Assembly (NCBI GenBank): GCA_965242805.1
Contig: CBDETD010000002.1
Coordinates: forward strand, 1,984,001 to 2,048,000
Length of the DNA stretch: 64,000 nt
Reading direction: 5' to 3'
Source: JANQEU01 sp965242805
GTDB taxonomy: Bacteria; Bacteroidota; Bacteroidia; Cytophagales; Cyclobacteriaceae
This document shows positions 1 to 8,296 of the stretch, piece by piece (position 1 is the first letter of the stretch; each line of letters starts with the position of its first letter). Position numbers and translations under genes: made by a program. The notes beneath the pieces were generated by a model. It was not told the DNA's origin. It searched no databases and was given only the letters and a program-made list of their open reading frames with translations.

Positions 1-677
1 TCCTCCAGTTTTTCAGCAACGATTTCACCCTGTTCGAGAATTTTAACTTCAGGATCCAGACATTTACGGATACTATCGATCAATATTGGGAAATGAGTGC
101 AGGCAAGGACAACTACATCCATCGATGGATGATTTTGAATCAGGTTAGAAATATGTCGTTCTACAAAATACTCGACACCTGCATTATCCCTCTCATTATT
201 TTCAACCAATGAAACCCACATTGGACACGCCTCCTGTACGACATCAATCTCCGGAAAGAATTCATTCAATTCAATTACATAAGATCTTGAACTGACTGTC
301 CCTTCGGTAGCGAGGATCCCAACATCGTTGTTTTTGGTATAACTCCCAATGGCCTCAACAGTAGGCCGAACAACTCCCAAAACCCGATTCATCGGAGCAA
401 TTTTAGGTAAGTCATTTTGTTGTATGCTCCTTAATGCTTTCGCCGATGCAGTATTGCACGCCAATATCACAAGGGGGCAATCCATATGAAACAGGTATTT
501 GACTCCTCTTAATGTGAGATCATATACGTTTTCGAAGGACCGATTCCCATAAGGTGACCGGGCGTTATCTCCAAGGTAAACAAAGTCATACTCCGGAAGT
601 TGCTTTTTGATTTCTGTCAGGATTGTAAGTCCACCATAACCGGAATCAAATACACCAATTGGTCCAATTTGGCTCAT
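1..677 (-). CDS. murI: Glutamate racemase, 3' end cut by window edge
   Basis: Converts L-glutamate to D-glutamate for peptidoglycan precursors in the cytoplasm. About 225 N-terminal residues are present of a family length near 265; the frame is open to the window edge. The start is the ATG at 675-677. Visible family marks are the VFDSGYGG segment at residues 9-16, with the conserved Asp11, the first catalytic Cys in ACNTA at about residue 74 and the second in ACTHFP at about residue 193. Both catalytic cysteines are intact. It lies 79 bases downstream of pntB on the same strand, so read-through from the transhydrogenase genes is possible. The minus-strand leader has TAATTTG just before the ATG, one base short of a TAnnTTTG -7 element. 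Confidence 0.95.
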   Translation of the reverse strand, partial: MSQIGPIGVFDSGYGGLTILTEIKKQLPEYDFVYLGDNARSPYGNRSFENVYDLTLRGVKYLFHMDCPLVILACNTASAKALRSIQQNDLPKIAPMNRVLGVVRPTVEAIGSYTKNNDVGILATEGTVSSRSYVIELNEFFPEIDVVQEACPMWVSLVENNERDNAGVEYFVERHISNLIQNHPSMDVVVLACTHFPILIDSIRKCLDPEVKILEQGEIVAEKLE

Positions 678-756
678 GACGCAAATTAGGTCTTTGTTGA
701 CGGGACTTGCAAGCCTGTGAAATGATTGGTGTTAAGGAGCTGCCAATTATAAAACG

Positions 757-2154
757 TCAATCCATCTCTTTCACCTCATGAATGAGATCTCGAATGGAGT
801 TACGGGCATCTCCGAACAACATTTGATTTTTCTTGTGAAAGAACAATGGATTCTCAATGCCTGAATACCCAAAATTCATACTTCGTTTCAGTATGATGGT
901 TTGATTTGCCTTCAACACTTCCAAAACAGGCATCCCGTAAATGGGGCTTGATTTATCGTCCAAAGCCGATGGGTTGACCACGTCATTGGCGCCGACAACA
1001 ATACATACATCTGTCCCATCCATGGCTTCATTAGCGTCGTCCAGATCCAATAGAGAAGTATATGGAACGTTAGCCTCAGCGAGAAGTACGTTCATATGTC
1101 CGGGCATCCTTCCAGCCACCGGATGAATGGCATATTTTACCTCCACCCCGTGCTTTGTTAGTAAGTCATCCAATTCCTTGCAGGCTTTTTGAGCTTGTGC
1201 TACTGCCATACCATAACCAGGGATAAACATGATCCTCTTTGCATACCTTAACATTACCCCCACATCGTAAGCTGTAGCTTCGGTAATAATTTTGTCATCA
1301 TCACCTTTCTTGGAAGATGACGAACCCCCAAATCCACCGATGATGACATTCATCAACGAGCGGTTCATGGCCTGACACATTAAAATAGTGAGAATAGTAC
1401 CTGAGGAACCGACAAGGATCCCACCAACGAGCATGACTTCGTTCTGATAAATAATTCCAGCAAGCGCTGCGGCAACACCTGTAAATGCATTTAATAATGA
1501 AATCACAACTGGCATGTCAGCACCTCCTATCGGTTGCACAAATGTGAATCCATAAATAAAAGAGATGGACAGTACAACCGCCGGATACATGAAAGTGGAG
1601 TCTTCTACACCAACTTGATATAAAATAACACCGACAATAACGATCAGTAATAAAATATTGAGGTAGGTGGATCCCGGTATCTGAAAATCACTGATCTTTC
1701 CTGCCAGTTTTCCATACGCTATTAGACTGCCGATAAATGCAACCCCTCCAATGAGCATGGCCATGTACGTGACTAAATGATTTGCCATTTCAATGCTGCC
1801 ATTTTCTGCAAACACTTGTTGATACTTTGAAAGCTCAATGACAGATATTGATACGGCACAAGCTCCACCAAATCCATTGAATAATGAAACGAGTTCAGGC
1901 ATTGCGGTCATCTGAACTTTTTTGGAGTATATCAAGCCAATGATAGAGCCGACAAATAGTGAAATCAGAATGATCAAATAGTTGTTGCTGGCTCCCGGAA
2001 TAGGAAAGAATATTGTGGTCACAATTGCAATTCCCATTCCACTGGCTGCAATAAAATTTCCTGATCTGGCAGTAGCTGGACTACTCAACCTTCTCAGGCC
2101 AAATATCAACAAGGTAACTGATATGATATAAAGAAGATTGACTCCCGAGAGCAT
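757..2154 (-). CDS. pntB: NAD(P) transhydrogenase beta subunit
   Basis: Membrane and NADP(H)-binding subunit of the proton-translocating transhydrogenase, which uses the proton gradient to reduce NADP+ with NADH. The 465 residues match the family length. The first 270 or so residues are a string of hydrophobic helices. The C-terminal third is the NADP-binding dIII domain, with the GYGMAVAQAQ fingerprint at about residue 313 and VVGANDVVNP at about residue 387. It is the last of three tightly packed genes (2 bases after the preceding gene), so the complex is encoded by three genes rather than two. The likely role is NADPH supply. Confidence 0.97.
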   Translation of the reverse strand: MLSGVNLLYIISVTLLIFGLRRLSSPATARSGNFIAASGMGIAIVTTIFFPIPGASNNYLIILISLFVGSIIGLIYSKKVQMTAMPELVSLFNGFGGACAVSISVIELSKYQQVFAENGSIEMANHLVTYMAMLIGGVAFIGSLIAYGKLAGKISDFQIPGSTYLNILLLIVIVGVILYQVGVEDSTFMYPAVVLSISFIYGFTFVQPIGGADMPVVISLLNAFTGVAAALAGIIYQNEVMLVGGILVGSSGTILTILMCQAMNRSLMNVIIGGFGGSSSSKKGDDDKIITEATAYDVGVMLRYAKRIMFIPGYGMAVAQAQKACKELDDLLTKHGVEVKYAIHPVAGRMPGHMNVLLAEANVPYTSLLDLDDANEAMDGTDVCIVVGANDVVNPSALDDKSSPIYGMPVLEVLKANQTIILKRSMNFGYSGIENPLFFHKKNQMLFGDARNSIRDLIHEVKEMD

Positions 2155-2156
2155 GC

Positions 2157-2456
2157 TTATTTCTTTTTGAACATACTTAACATTCTGTTTGTCACGGCAT
2201 GCCCACCGACAACATTAATAGTTCCCAAAACTATACCCAGGGAGCCCATTACCAGCGCTAGAATATCGTCTGATTGCCTTACAAGTAAAATAGCACCGAT
2301 GATCACAACACCACTGATAGCGTTTGCTCCGGACATTAATGGTGTATGAAGTACGGTAGGTACCTTGGAAATGACCTCAAATCCAAGAAAAACAGCCAAC
2401 AAAACCATATAAATTGATGTGGAATTGTTGGTGATGAAATCTAAGACTGGCTGCAT
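2157..2456 (-). CDS. pntA: NAD(P) transhydrogenase alpha subunit, membrane part
   Basis: A 99-residue protein made almost only of hydrophobic helices. It corresponds to the C-terminal membrane portion of the E. coli alpha subunit (often named PntAb or PntA2). The motif NVVGGHAVTNRML near the C-terminus is typical of this piece. It sits 3 bases after the dI subunit gene and 2 bases before pntB, which gives the three-polypeptide arrangement known from Rhodospirillum and many Bacteroidota. It should combine with the neighbouring subunits to form the proton channel. Confidence 0.95.
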   Translation of the reverse strand: MQPVLDFITNNSTSIYMVLLAVFLGFEVISKVPTVLHTPLMSGANAISGVVIIGAILLVRQSDDILALVMGSLGIVLGTINVVGGHAVTNRMLSMFKKK

Positions 2457-2459
2457 ATA

Positions 2460-3548
2460 CTAGTTGGTACTTAGATTCCCAAGGTATGTATTCCTTACGA
2501 TCTCGTGTTCAAATGAGATGGGTTTGTCTTTGTCCTTAAATAAAAACTTGAGGAAATTATACAAATTGTTCGCATAAAGGCCACTGGCTCTTTTAGGCAT
2601 AGTAATGTGAAGCTTGGAATCACCTATTATTGTTATTCCATTGTATTGGATTTCCTTACCGTTCTTCGTAACCTCACAATTACCACCAGATTCGGCTGCC
2701 AAATCCACAATAACACTTCCAGCCTGCATGTTACGAACAGTTTTTTCTTCAACCAATAAAGGAGCCTTCCTTCCGGGAATATTTGCGGTACTGATTATGA
2801 TGTCTGATTTGATGGCCCGTTCATTAATTATCTCTTTCTGTCTCCTGATGTATTCCTCAGTTTGGGAAACGGCATATCCACCAGCATCACTCCTTTCGGT
2901 ACTACCTTCCACTTCCACAAACCGAGCACCAAGGCTCTCCACTTCTTCCTTCGCTGCAGACCTCACATCAAATGCTTCTACAACCGCACCAAGTCTTTTG
3001 GCGGTGGCAATAGCCTGTAATCCCGCAACACCAGCTCCAAGAACCAATACCCTCGCGGGTGGTACAGTTCCTGCCGAAGTTGTCAACATAGGAAAATATC
3101 CTGGAAATCTTTCAGCTGCTTTGACTACAGCTTTGTATCCGGACAAGGAAGCCATCGAAGACAAAACATCCATGGATTGGGCCAGTGTAGATCTTGGTAA
3201 TAGATCCAAACTAAACACCTTCAAATGGCTTTCCTTCAATTTCCTTAATTCGTTGGAATTAATTCGAGGATTAAATTTTCCAATCAAGACCGTGTCCTCG
3301 CGAGCGATATCAAGGTCATTTGATTGGACACTTGAAACAGTCAACAGAACATCTGATCCGCTGACGGTCTCCTTTCGGTCTAAAATATGGGCTCCGACAT
3401 CTGCAAACTGATTGTCGGGATAATAAGATTGTTCACCGGCTCCGGATTCTATCTGTATTTCGAATCCGTCTCTTTGCAGCTTCTTGGCCAGTGAAGGGGT
3501 GATCGGAACCAGCGGTTCCTCACGGCATTTCAAAACTCCAATTTTCAT
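2460..3548 (-). CDS. pntA: NAD(P) transhydrogenase alpha subunit, NAD-binding part
   Basis: Soluble NAD(H)-binding dI component of the transhydrogenase (PntAa/PntA1), related to alanine dehydrogenase. It has 362 residues. The N-terminal alanine dehydrogenase-like domain is followed by a Rossmann fold with VLVLGAGVAGLQA at about residue 167 and the acidic end of the second strand (EAFDVR). The start is ATG at 3546-3548. It is the first gene of the three-gene set, so the operon promoter should lie in the 286-base AT-rich gap upstream. TGGATTTG in that gap is one mismatch from TAnnTTTG. No membrane helix is present, as expected for the split form. Confidence 0.96.
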   Translation of the reverse strand: MKIGVLKCREEPLVPITPSLAKKLQRDGFEIQIESGAGEQSYYPDNQFADVGAHILDRKETVSGSDVLLTVSSVQSNDLDIAREDTVLIGKFNPRINSNELRKLKESHLKVFSLDLLPRSTLAQSMDVLSSMASLSGYKAVVKAAERFPGYFPMLTTSAGTVPPARVLVLGAGVAGLQAIATAKRLGAVVEAFDVRSAAKEEVESLGARFVEVEGSTERSDAGGYAVSQTEEYIRRQKEIINERAIKSDIIISTANIPGRKAPLLVEEKTVRNMQAGSVIVDLAAESGGNCEVTKNGKEIQYNGITIIGDSKLHITMPKRASGLYANNLYNFLKFLFKDKDKPISFEHEIVRNTYLGNLSTN

Positions 3549-3767
3549 TTCGGCTGAGAAATTAATAATAAAAATTCAAATCCACTATACCAAAACAAAT
3601 AACCGGCATCAATGAGTTAAATTGTTTATCCGAATTCCTTCACTATCAGAACGTTAAAATACACATTTAGATTTCATTTTTTATCACAATATTTTCCCAA
3701 AATGGAAATAATTTTTAACATAGATATGGAATATAGTTTTAGACCATTTAAGGGCACATTTTCCACT

Positions 3768-3807
3768 AAAAAAGCGATCAAAAATTATATGTAATTCTTG
3801 ACCGCTT
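3768..3807 (-). terminator. Rho-independent terminator after the outer-membrane protein gene
   Basis: On the minus strand a 10-bp stem (AAGCGGTCAA against TTGATCGCTT, with one G:T pair) is followed by a run of six T. It begins 28 bases after the stop of the gene ending at 3835. The loop is long (16 bases), so folding is less certain than for a classical terminator. Confidence 0.6.
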
Positions 3808-3834
3808 CACTAAATGGTGAGATATTCCAAATTT

Positions 3835-4890
3835 TTAATTCAATTTGAAAACGTGTGTTAATGCTATTTTAAACCTATTATCCAATGAGAGTTGAGGACC
3901 GTCCAGGTTTTGATAAAGCGGAAGCTTTCCTTCTACTGCCAATCTTAGTCCTTCTAACTGATTTTGAAAACGATATGTCATTGTAAGTCCTCCAAGGATT
4001 GCATCACCTGCCCTCAGATCAGGATTAGCAGTATAGACCATCATAGGATTCAAGTCCGCATCTGCACCTTCAATATTAGAGAGGGAATTAAGATCAAGAC
4101 TAAGTGATGTTGAAAATTGATCTGACCATATCCTGGAATACCATGCTGTAGCATTGAAAAGGTTACCCAGATGGTAGTCGCGATCATTGTCCATTAGTCT
4201 GAATGTGTTTCTGGCATCAAGACCCCAGCCATTACCATTGGTCACTTTGAAATAAGTTAGTGCTAATCCCGGATCCCAAGTCCCGGATCCCAACTGCATC
4301 GGATACGGAAGTTGGACTTCATTAGGTGCTGACATCGGGGTGACGCCCATATTGTCGATGGAGCCCGTTGGAATACTCAGATTCAGTGATGCTACCAATT
4401 TTCCTCTGTTCCTGCTAAAAAGTGAATACAACACACTCAATTGAGTGTCTCCCAATCCACTGCTCTCTGTAGTGAAAGTATTTCCATTTCTCATCTCATG
4501 ATCCATGGAATTGACCAGATACTGCCCCATGACCATAAGAGTAATACGGCTTGAAGGTGCATACATGAGGTTTAGCATATGCATGGTCATGTTCATTTTG
4601 GTGGGTGTTACCATAAAGTCATTCAGAACGTCCGAAGTGGACAATTCTGATGTTCCGCTTAAGTGGTCCTGCATTTTCATTCCCATGTAATGATAAGAGA
4701 CCATCAATTCTCCCTGCCCATGGGTGTGAGGGCGGTTCAAGAGGGCAATTTTCTTCAATTCTATCTGAAGTAATTCTTCGAGCCCCAACTCCAACAATGC
4801 ATCATCCTGGGCAATTGCTGATAAACTGATTAGGTTTAGGGAAAATAGTACGAATACCATAGCCCTAAGCTTTTGGTAGGTGATTTCCAT
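3835..4890 (-). CDS. Met/His-rich outer-membrane beta-barrel protein, transporter-like
   Basis: Has 351 residues with an N-terminal signal peptide ending in AIAQ at about residue 28. A shorter start at Met11 would still give a signal peptide. The mature N-terminus carries HTHGQGELMVSYHYMGMKM, followed by more Met-rich stretches (MNMTMHMLNLMY, SMDHEMRNG). The rest alternates aromatic and polar residues and ends in an aromatic-rich strand, as in outer-membrane barrels. Related proteins are usually annotated as transporter or COG4313-like and are known to me from metal-related loci. A role with copper or another soft metal is an inference from the Met/His content only. It is transcribed alone. 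A 7-bp inverted repeat lies 27 bases upstream of the ATG. Confidence 0.65.
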   Translation of the reverse strand: MEITYQKLRAMVFVLFSLNLISLSAIAQDDALLELGLEELLQIELKKIALLNRPHTHGQGELMVSYHYMGMKMQDHLSGTSELSTSDVLNDFMVTPTKMNMTMHMLNLMYAPSSRITLMVMGQYLVNSMDHEMRNGNTFTTESSGLGDTQLSVLYSLFSRNRGKLVASLNLSIPTGSIDNMGVTPMSAPNEVQLPYPMQLGSGTWDPGLALTYFKVTNGNGWGLDARNTFRLMDNDRDYHLGNLFNATAWYSRIWSDQFSTSLSLDLNSLSNIEGADADLNPMMVYTANPDLRAGDAILGGLTMTYRFQNQLEGLRLAVEGKLPLYQNLDGPQLSLDNRFKIALTHVFKLN

Positions 4891-4917
4891 AATTTTAGTT
4901 GTTTTGATTTACCACTG

Positions 4918-4936
4918 AGGTCCATTCATTGGACCT
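4918..4936 (-). promoter_or_regulatory. Perfect inverted repeat in the leader of the outer-membrane protein gene
   Basis: AGGTCCA, a 5-base loop and TGGACCT form a perfect 7-bp dyad 27 bases before the ATG at 4890. It could be a leader hairpin or an operator. No T-run follows on either strand, so a terminator is unlikely. Confidence 0.4.
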
Positions 4937-5160
4937 TCTCTTTCACCAAAATCAGGACTATTGACTGAATAAAAAATTATGTTCGACCAATCCGGTAAAT
5001 TTCTCGTTGGATTTGTATTTTTTGAGATGATCAAGAAAAATGCTTAGAAAAAAGTAATTAGCCAAATAATATTCGGTATTCTACAGATATCACGGAAGAA
5101 AATCAATATTAAATGAGAATTACCAATCCAAATAGTAAATGAGATAGTCCATTCATGGAG

Positions 5161-5769
5161 TCACCTTTTCAGTACTTTAAATGCTATATTCCGTCCTTCT
5201 CCTTGCATAATGGCCAGATTGATCCAGCACATGGCAAATTGCTCAATTAATTCAACTTTGTCCTCCCCTCCGAAATCATAACAGTTTCCAAATCCGGCAT
5301 CTTTCGAAAGTTGTTTTACCACTTTTTTGGCTTTCTCACTATCACCTGCAGTGAACATGTCGACCCCTTCCCCATCGTACAATGGATCGACCATATTCTC
5401 CCATCCGGTGGTATTGAATCCTTTTGCTACATCAGCATTGGTAAGATCAAGCAATGCATGATACCCTGTTTTATATGGGTCCGGTTTTCCGAATACAGAG
5501 TTTGTGGCATCAATAATGACCTTCTTTTCGAGAGAACCCAGGCTTTTAATTACATCAACCAGCGTGGGAATCGGTAATGCAATGACGATCACATCACTTA
5601 AATCAGCAGCTTCCTTAGCGGTATGGACTGAAACATTGGTTTGGTTTTCCCAATCACTTTTGCGCGATTCGGGATTTCGAACACCAAGGAATATTTCATG
5701 TCCTTTTGATGCCCAGTTTGCTGCGAGTGATCCTCCGACGTTGCCGGCTCCTATTATTCCGATTTTCAT
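5161..5769 (-). CDS. F420-dependent NADP oxidoreductase family protein
   Basis: A 202-residue NAD(P)-binding protein of the family that includes F420H2:NADP oxidoreductase and the N-terminal domain of STEAP reductases. The Rossmann fingerprint GIIGAGNVGGSLA is at residues 4-16, followed by a GVRNPESRKSDW segment whose Arg would fit NADP binding. A GFNTTGWENM motif at about residue 118 is typical of the family. Bacteroidota are not known to make F420, so the true partner is probably another flavin or a small substrate; this is an inference. It stands alone on the minus strand, about 100 bases downstream of the acyl-CoA synthetase gene. Confidence 0.75.
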   Translation of the reverse strand: MKIGIIGAGNVGGSLAANWASKGHEIFLGVRNPESRKSDWENQTNVSVHTAKEAADLSDVIVIALPIPTLVDVIKSLGSLEKKVIIDATNSVFGKPDPYKTGYHALLDLTNADVAKGFNTTGWENMVDPLYDGEGVDMFTAGDSEKAKKVVKQLSKDAGFGNCYDFGGEDKVELIEQFAMCWINLAIMQGEGRNIAFKVLKR

Positions 5770-5864
5770 AGATCAATAAGTTGTTGGAGGTAAAAAAAGT
5801 TTCAGTTTTTGAACTATGATAAGTATTAGACTAATCGATATGAAGGACTCTCCTCATCAATTGG

Positions 5865-7544
5865 TCAGATCAATACGCCCATTTCCTTCACAGTAATTTC
5901 ACGCATTTCAACTTTACGGATCTTTCCTGTCACTGTCATCGGAAATTCCTCAACGAACTTCACATATTTGGGGATCTTATAATGGGCTATTTTGCCACGG
6001 CAATAGTCCTTCAATTCTTCTTCATTGACCTTTTCTCCTTCTTTCAACTGGACCCAGGCACATATTTCCTCTCCGTAACGTTCGTCGGGTATTCCAATTA
6101 CCTGCACTTCATGGATTGATGGGTGTTTATATAGAAACTCTTCAATTTCTTTCGGATAGATATTTTCTCCGCCACGAATGATCATATCCTTGATCCTGCC
6201 TACAATCGTGATATATCCCTCCTCATCCATAATCGCCAGGTCTCCCGTGTGCATCCACCTGGCTTCATCAATGGATTCGCTGGTCTTTACGGGATCATTC
6301 CAATACCCTTGCATCACACAATACCCTCTTGTGCAGAGTTCACCTTTTTCTCCTCTTTTCACCACCTTCTTAGTGCCTGGTTCTACAATTTTAATCTCGG
6401 TGTGGGGCATGACCTTACCCACAGTTGTCACCCTTTTCTCGAAAGTTGAATCAAGTCTTGTCTGGGTGCTGACAGGACTGGTTTCCGTCATTCCATAACA
6501 AATCTCCACCTCTTGCATGTGCATATCGTTGTTGACTCTACGCATGACCTCAGACGGACAAAGTGCTCCGGCCATAACTCCGGTTCTCAATGTGGACAGA
6601 TCATAATCCTCGAAATCGGGATGGTCCAATTCTGCAAGGAACATAGTAGGAACACCATAAAGAGCTGTAGCTTTTTCTTCCTGAACTGCTTCCAGTACGT
6701 CTTTTGGATTGAATCCCCGACCTGAGTAGATCATGGTTGCTCCATGTGTGATACAACCAAGATTTCCCATCACCATTCCAAAGCAGTGATAGAGCGGAAC
6801 TGGAATGACGAGTTTGTCTTCTGATGTGAAATGCTGATTTTCTGTTACCAGGTATCCGTTATTCAAAATATTATGATGGGTTAGGGTGGCTCCCTTTGGG
6901 AAACCCGTTGTACCACTTGTGTACTGAATATTTATTGGATCGTCAAAATTCAAACTTTCCTTCACTTCTTTTAATGTGTCATCCTTTACCTCTTTTCCTC
7001 CTTCCAGGAAAAATGACCAAGGCACCATCCCCCTATGTATTTCTTCACTTAAGGAGATTATACATTCCAATTCAGGAAGTTGATCATACTCAATCTTATT
7101 TCCCTCAACGCTTTCCAGGTTAGGGATCAACTGATATAGCATCTCCGTGTAATTGGAAGTTTTGAAAACGTCATCGGAAACAATCACTTTGCATCCTGAT
7201 TGTTTGACCACATATTCCAATTCATGCAGTCGGTAGCTGGGATTGATGTTCACTAAAATCGCTCCAATATTGGCGGTAGCTAGTTGGGTGATCAGCCATT
7301 CAGCACAATTGGGGGACCATATCCCCACCCTGTCTCCTTTATCTATTCCTAATTTCAAAAAGGCCTTCGAACACTTTGTGACCTTATCATATAATTCACT
7401 GTAGGTGAATCTAACATCCTGATGCCTGGAAATAAGTGCTAGATTATTTGGGTGACGGTTGGAAATGATATCGAATGCCTCTCCAACGGTCATTCCCAGG
7501 AGTGGTTCGCTGCTTGTTCCGCAGCTATAGCTCAATTTGTTCAT
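5865..7544 (-). CDS. Acyl-CoA synthetase (AMP-forming)
   Basis: Activates a fatty or other carboxylic acid to its CoA thioester through an acyl-adenylate. It has 559 residues, normal for the ANL superfamily. The P-loop-like A3 motif YTSGTTGFPKG is at about residue 210. The A5 motif CYGMTETSP, the A7 motif MHTGDLA and the hinge GRIKDMIIRGGENIYP follow in order. The A10 motif with the catalytic Lys is PMTVTGKIRK near the C-terminus. The sequence looks most like medium-chain or FadD-type fatty acyl-CoA synthases. There is no adjacent beta-oxidation gene, so the substrate cannot be assigned. Confidence 0.88.
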   Translation of the reverse strand: MNKLSYSCGTSSEPLLGMTVGEAFDIISNRHPNNLALISRHQDVRFTYSELYDKVTKCSKAFLKLGIDKGDRVGIWSPNCAEWLITQLATANIGAILVNINPSYRLHELEYVVKQSGCKVIVSDDVFKTSNYTEMLYQLIPNLESVEGNKIEYDQLPELECIISLSEEIHRGMVPWSFFLEGGKEVKDDTLKEVKESLNFDDPINIQYTSGTTGFPKGATLTHHNILNNGYLVTENQHFTSEDKLVIPVPLYHCFGMVMGNLGCITHGATMIYSGRGFNPKDVLEAVQEEKATALYGVPTMFLAELDHPDFEDYDLSTLRTGVMAGALCPSEVMRRVNNDMHMQEVEICYGMTETSPVSTQTRLDSTFEKRVTTVGKVMPHTEIKIVEPGTKKVVKRGEKGELCTRGYCVMQGYWNDPVKTSESIDEARWMHTGDLAIMDEEGYITIVGRIKDMIIRGGENIYPKEIEEFLYKHPSIHEVQVIGIPDERYGEEICAWVQLKEGEKVNEEELKDYCRGKIAHYKIPKYVKFVEEFPMTVTGKIRKVEMREITVKEMGVLI

Positions 7545-7752
7545 TGTTCCGGATATGTTGCTTATTTGGATGAGTTGGAATCCCTATAACTCCATACACA
7601 TATCCTGACATCGAATTCCAATCTCACAAACATCCGTTTACGAAGATGTTTAGGGTAAATCTATTGACAGACGAAAGCAGATTTGATGAGCCAAATCAGT
7701 ATCGGAAATGATACTTTGATTCTAATATTTCACAAAGAAAAAACTCTCGGAA

Positions 7753-8193
7753 CTAGTTCAAATTTGCATTTAATACAATTTCTACTGCAGATAGAGCTTT
7801 GGACACCGGGCAGCCGTCTTTGGCATTATTTGCAAGTTCCATAAATTGATCATTGCCGATCCCGTCCACCTCTGCGTTGAGATTAAGTTCTATTTTGGTG
7901 ATACTCCAATGAACTCCTTCCTTCTCCATGGTAAGTACAGCATTCGTTTCCAGTTTTGTTGGTGTAAAACCCGCTCCGGACAGTTGGAAACTCAATGCCA
8001 TACAATAACAACCCGCGTGCGCGGCAGCTATGAGCTCTTCAGGATTTGTCCCGCTTTTTCCATCTTCATTTTCAAACCTCAATTTTGTTGAATACGGTGT
8101 ATCAGACAAAACAGTACTGGGTGTCGACATGGTACCACTTCCTTCAAGTCCGGTACCCTTCCATACAGCTGTTCCTCTTCGTTTTAAACTCAT
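7753..8193 (-). CDS. OsmC family peroxiredoxin
   Basis: A 146-residue protein of the OsmC branch of the OsmC/Ohr thiol peroxidases, which reduce organic hydroperoxides in the cytoplasm. The two reactive cysteines are present, one in the AGCYCMALS helix (about residue 65) and the other in DGCPVSKAL near residue 126. NPEELIAAAHA just before the first Cys is diagnostic of OsmC over Ohr. The gene stands alone. Its leader contains a strong hairpin with a U-tract (8214-8245) only about 20 bases before the ATG, which may affect its expression. Confidence 0.88.
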   Translation of the reverse strand: MSLKRRGTAVWKGTGLEGSGTMSTPSTVLSDTPYSTKLRFENEDGKSGTNPEELIAAAHAGCYCMALSFQLSGAGFTPTKLETNAVLTMEKEGVHWSITKIELNLNAEVDGIGNDQFMELANNAKDGCPVSKALSAVEIVLNANLN

Positions 8194-8213
8194 GATTTCC
8201 GATTTAATATTGT

Positions 8214-8245
8214 AAAAAAGAATCCCACTCTTTGTAGAGTGGGAT
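8214..8245 (-). terminator. Terminator-like hairpin directly upstream of the OsmC gene
   Basis: Perfect 9-bp stem ATCCCACTC / GAGTGGGAT with a 6-base loop (8222-8245). On the minus strand it is followed by TTCTTTTTT, the layout of an intrinsic terminator. The T-tract ends 20 bases before the OsmC start codon. No minus-strand gene ends nearby, because the next one (ending at 9823) lies beyond a 1.5-kb plus-strand gene. It may stop antisense read-through or act as an attenuator in the OsmC leader. Confidence 0.6.
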
Positions 8246-8296
8246 CTGCAAGCAAAGAGTTAATTTTAATTTAATAATATAAAGCTACCGCTAATT

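Noticed and set aside
2614..3411. 265-codon open frame on the plus strand, antisense to pntAa
   Set aside because: It lies wholly inside a gene with clear family motifs and its translation looks like low-complexity Ser/Thr/Leu antisense product.
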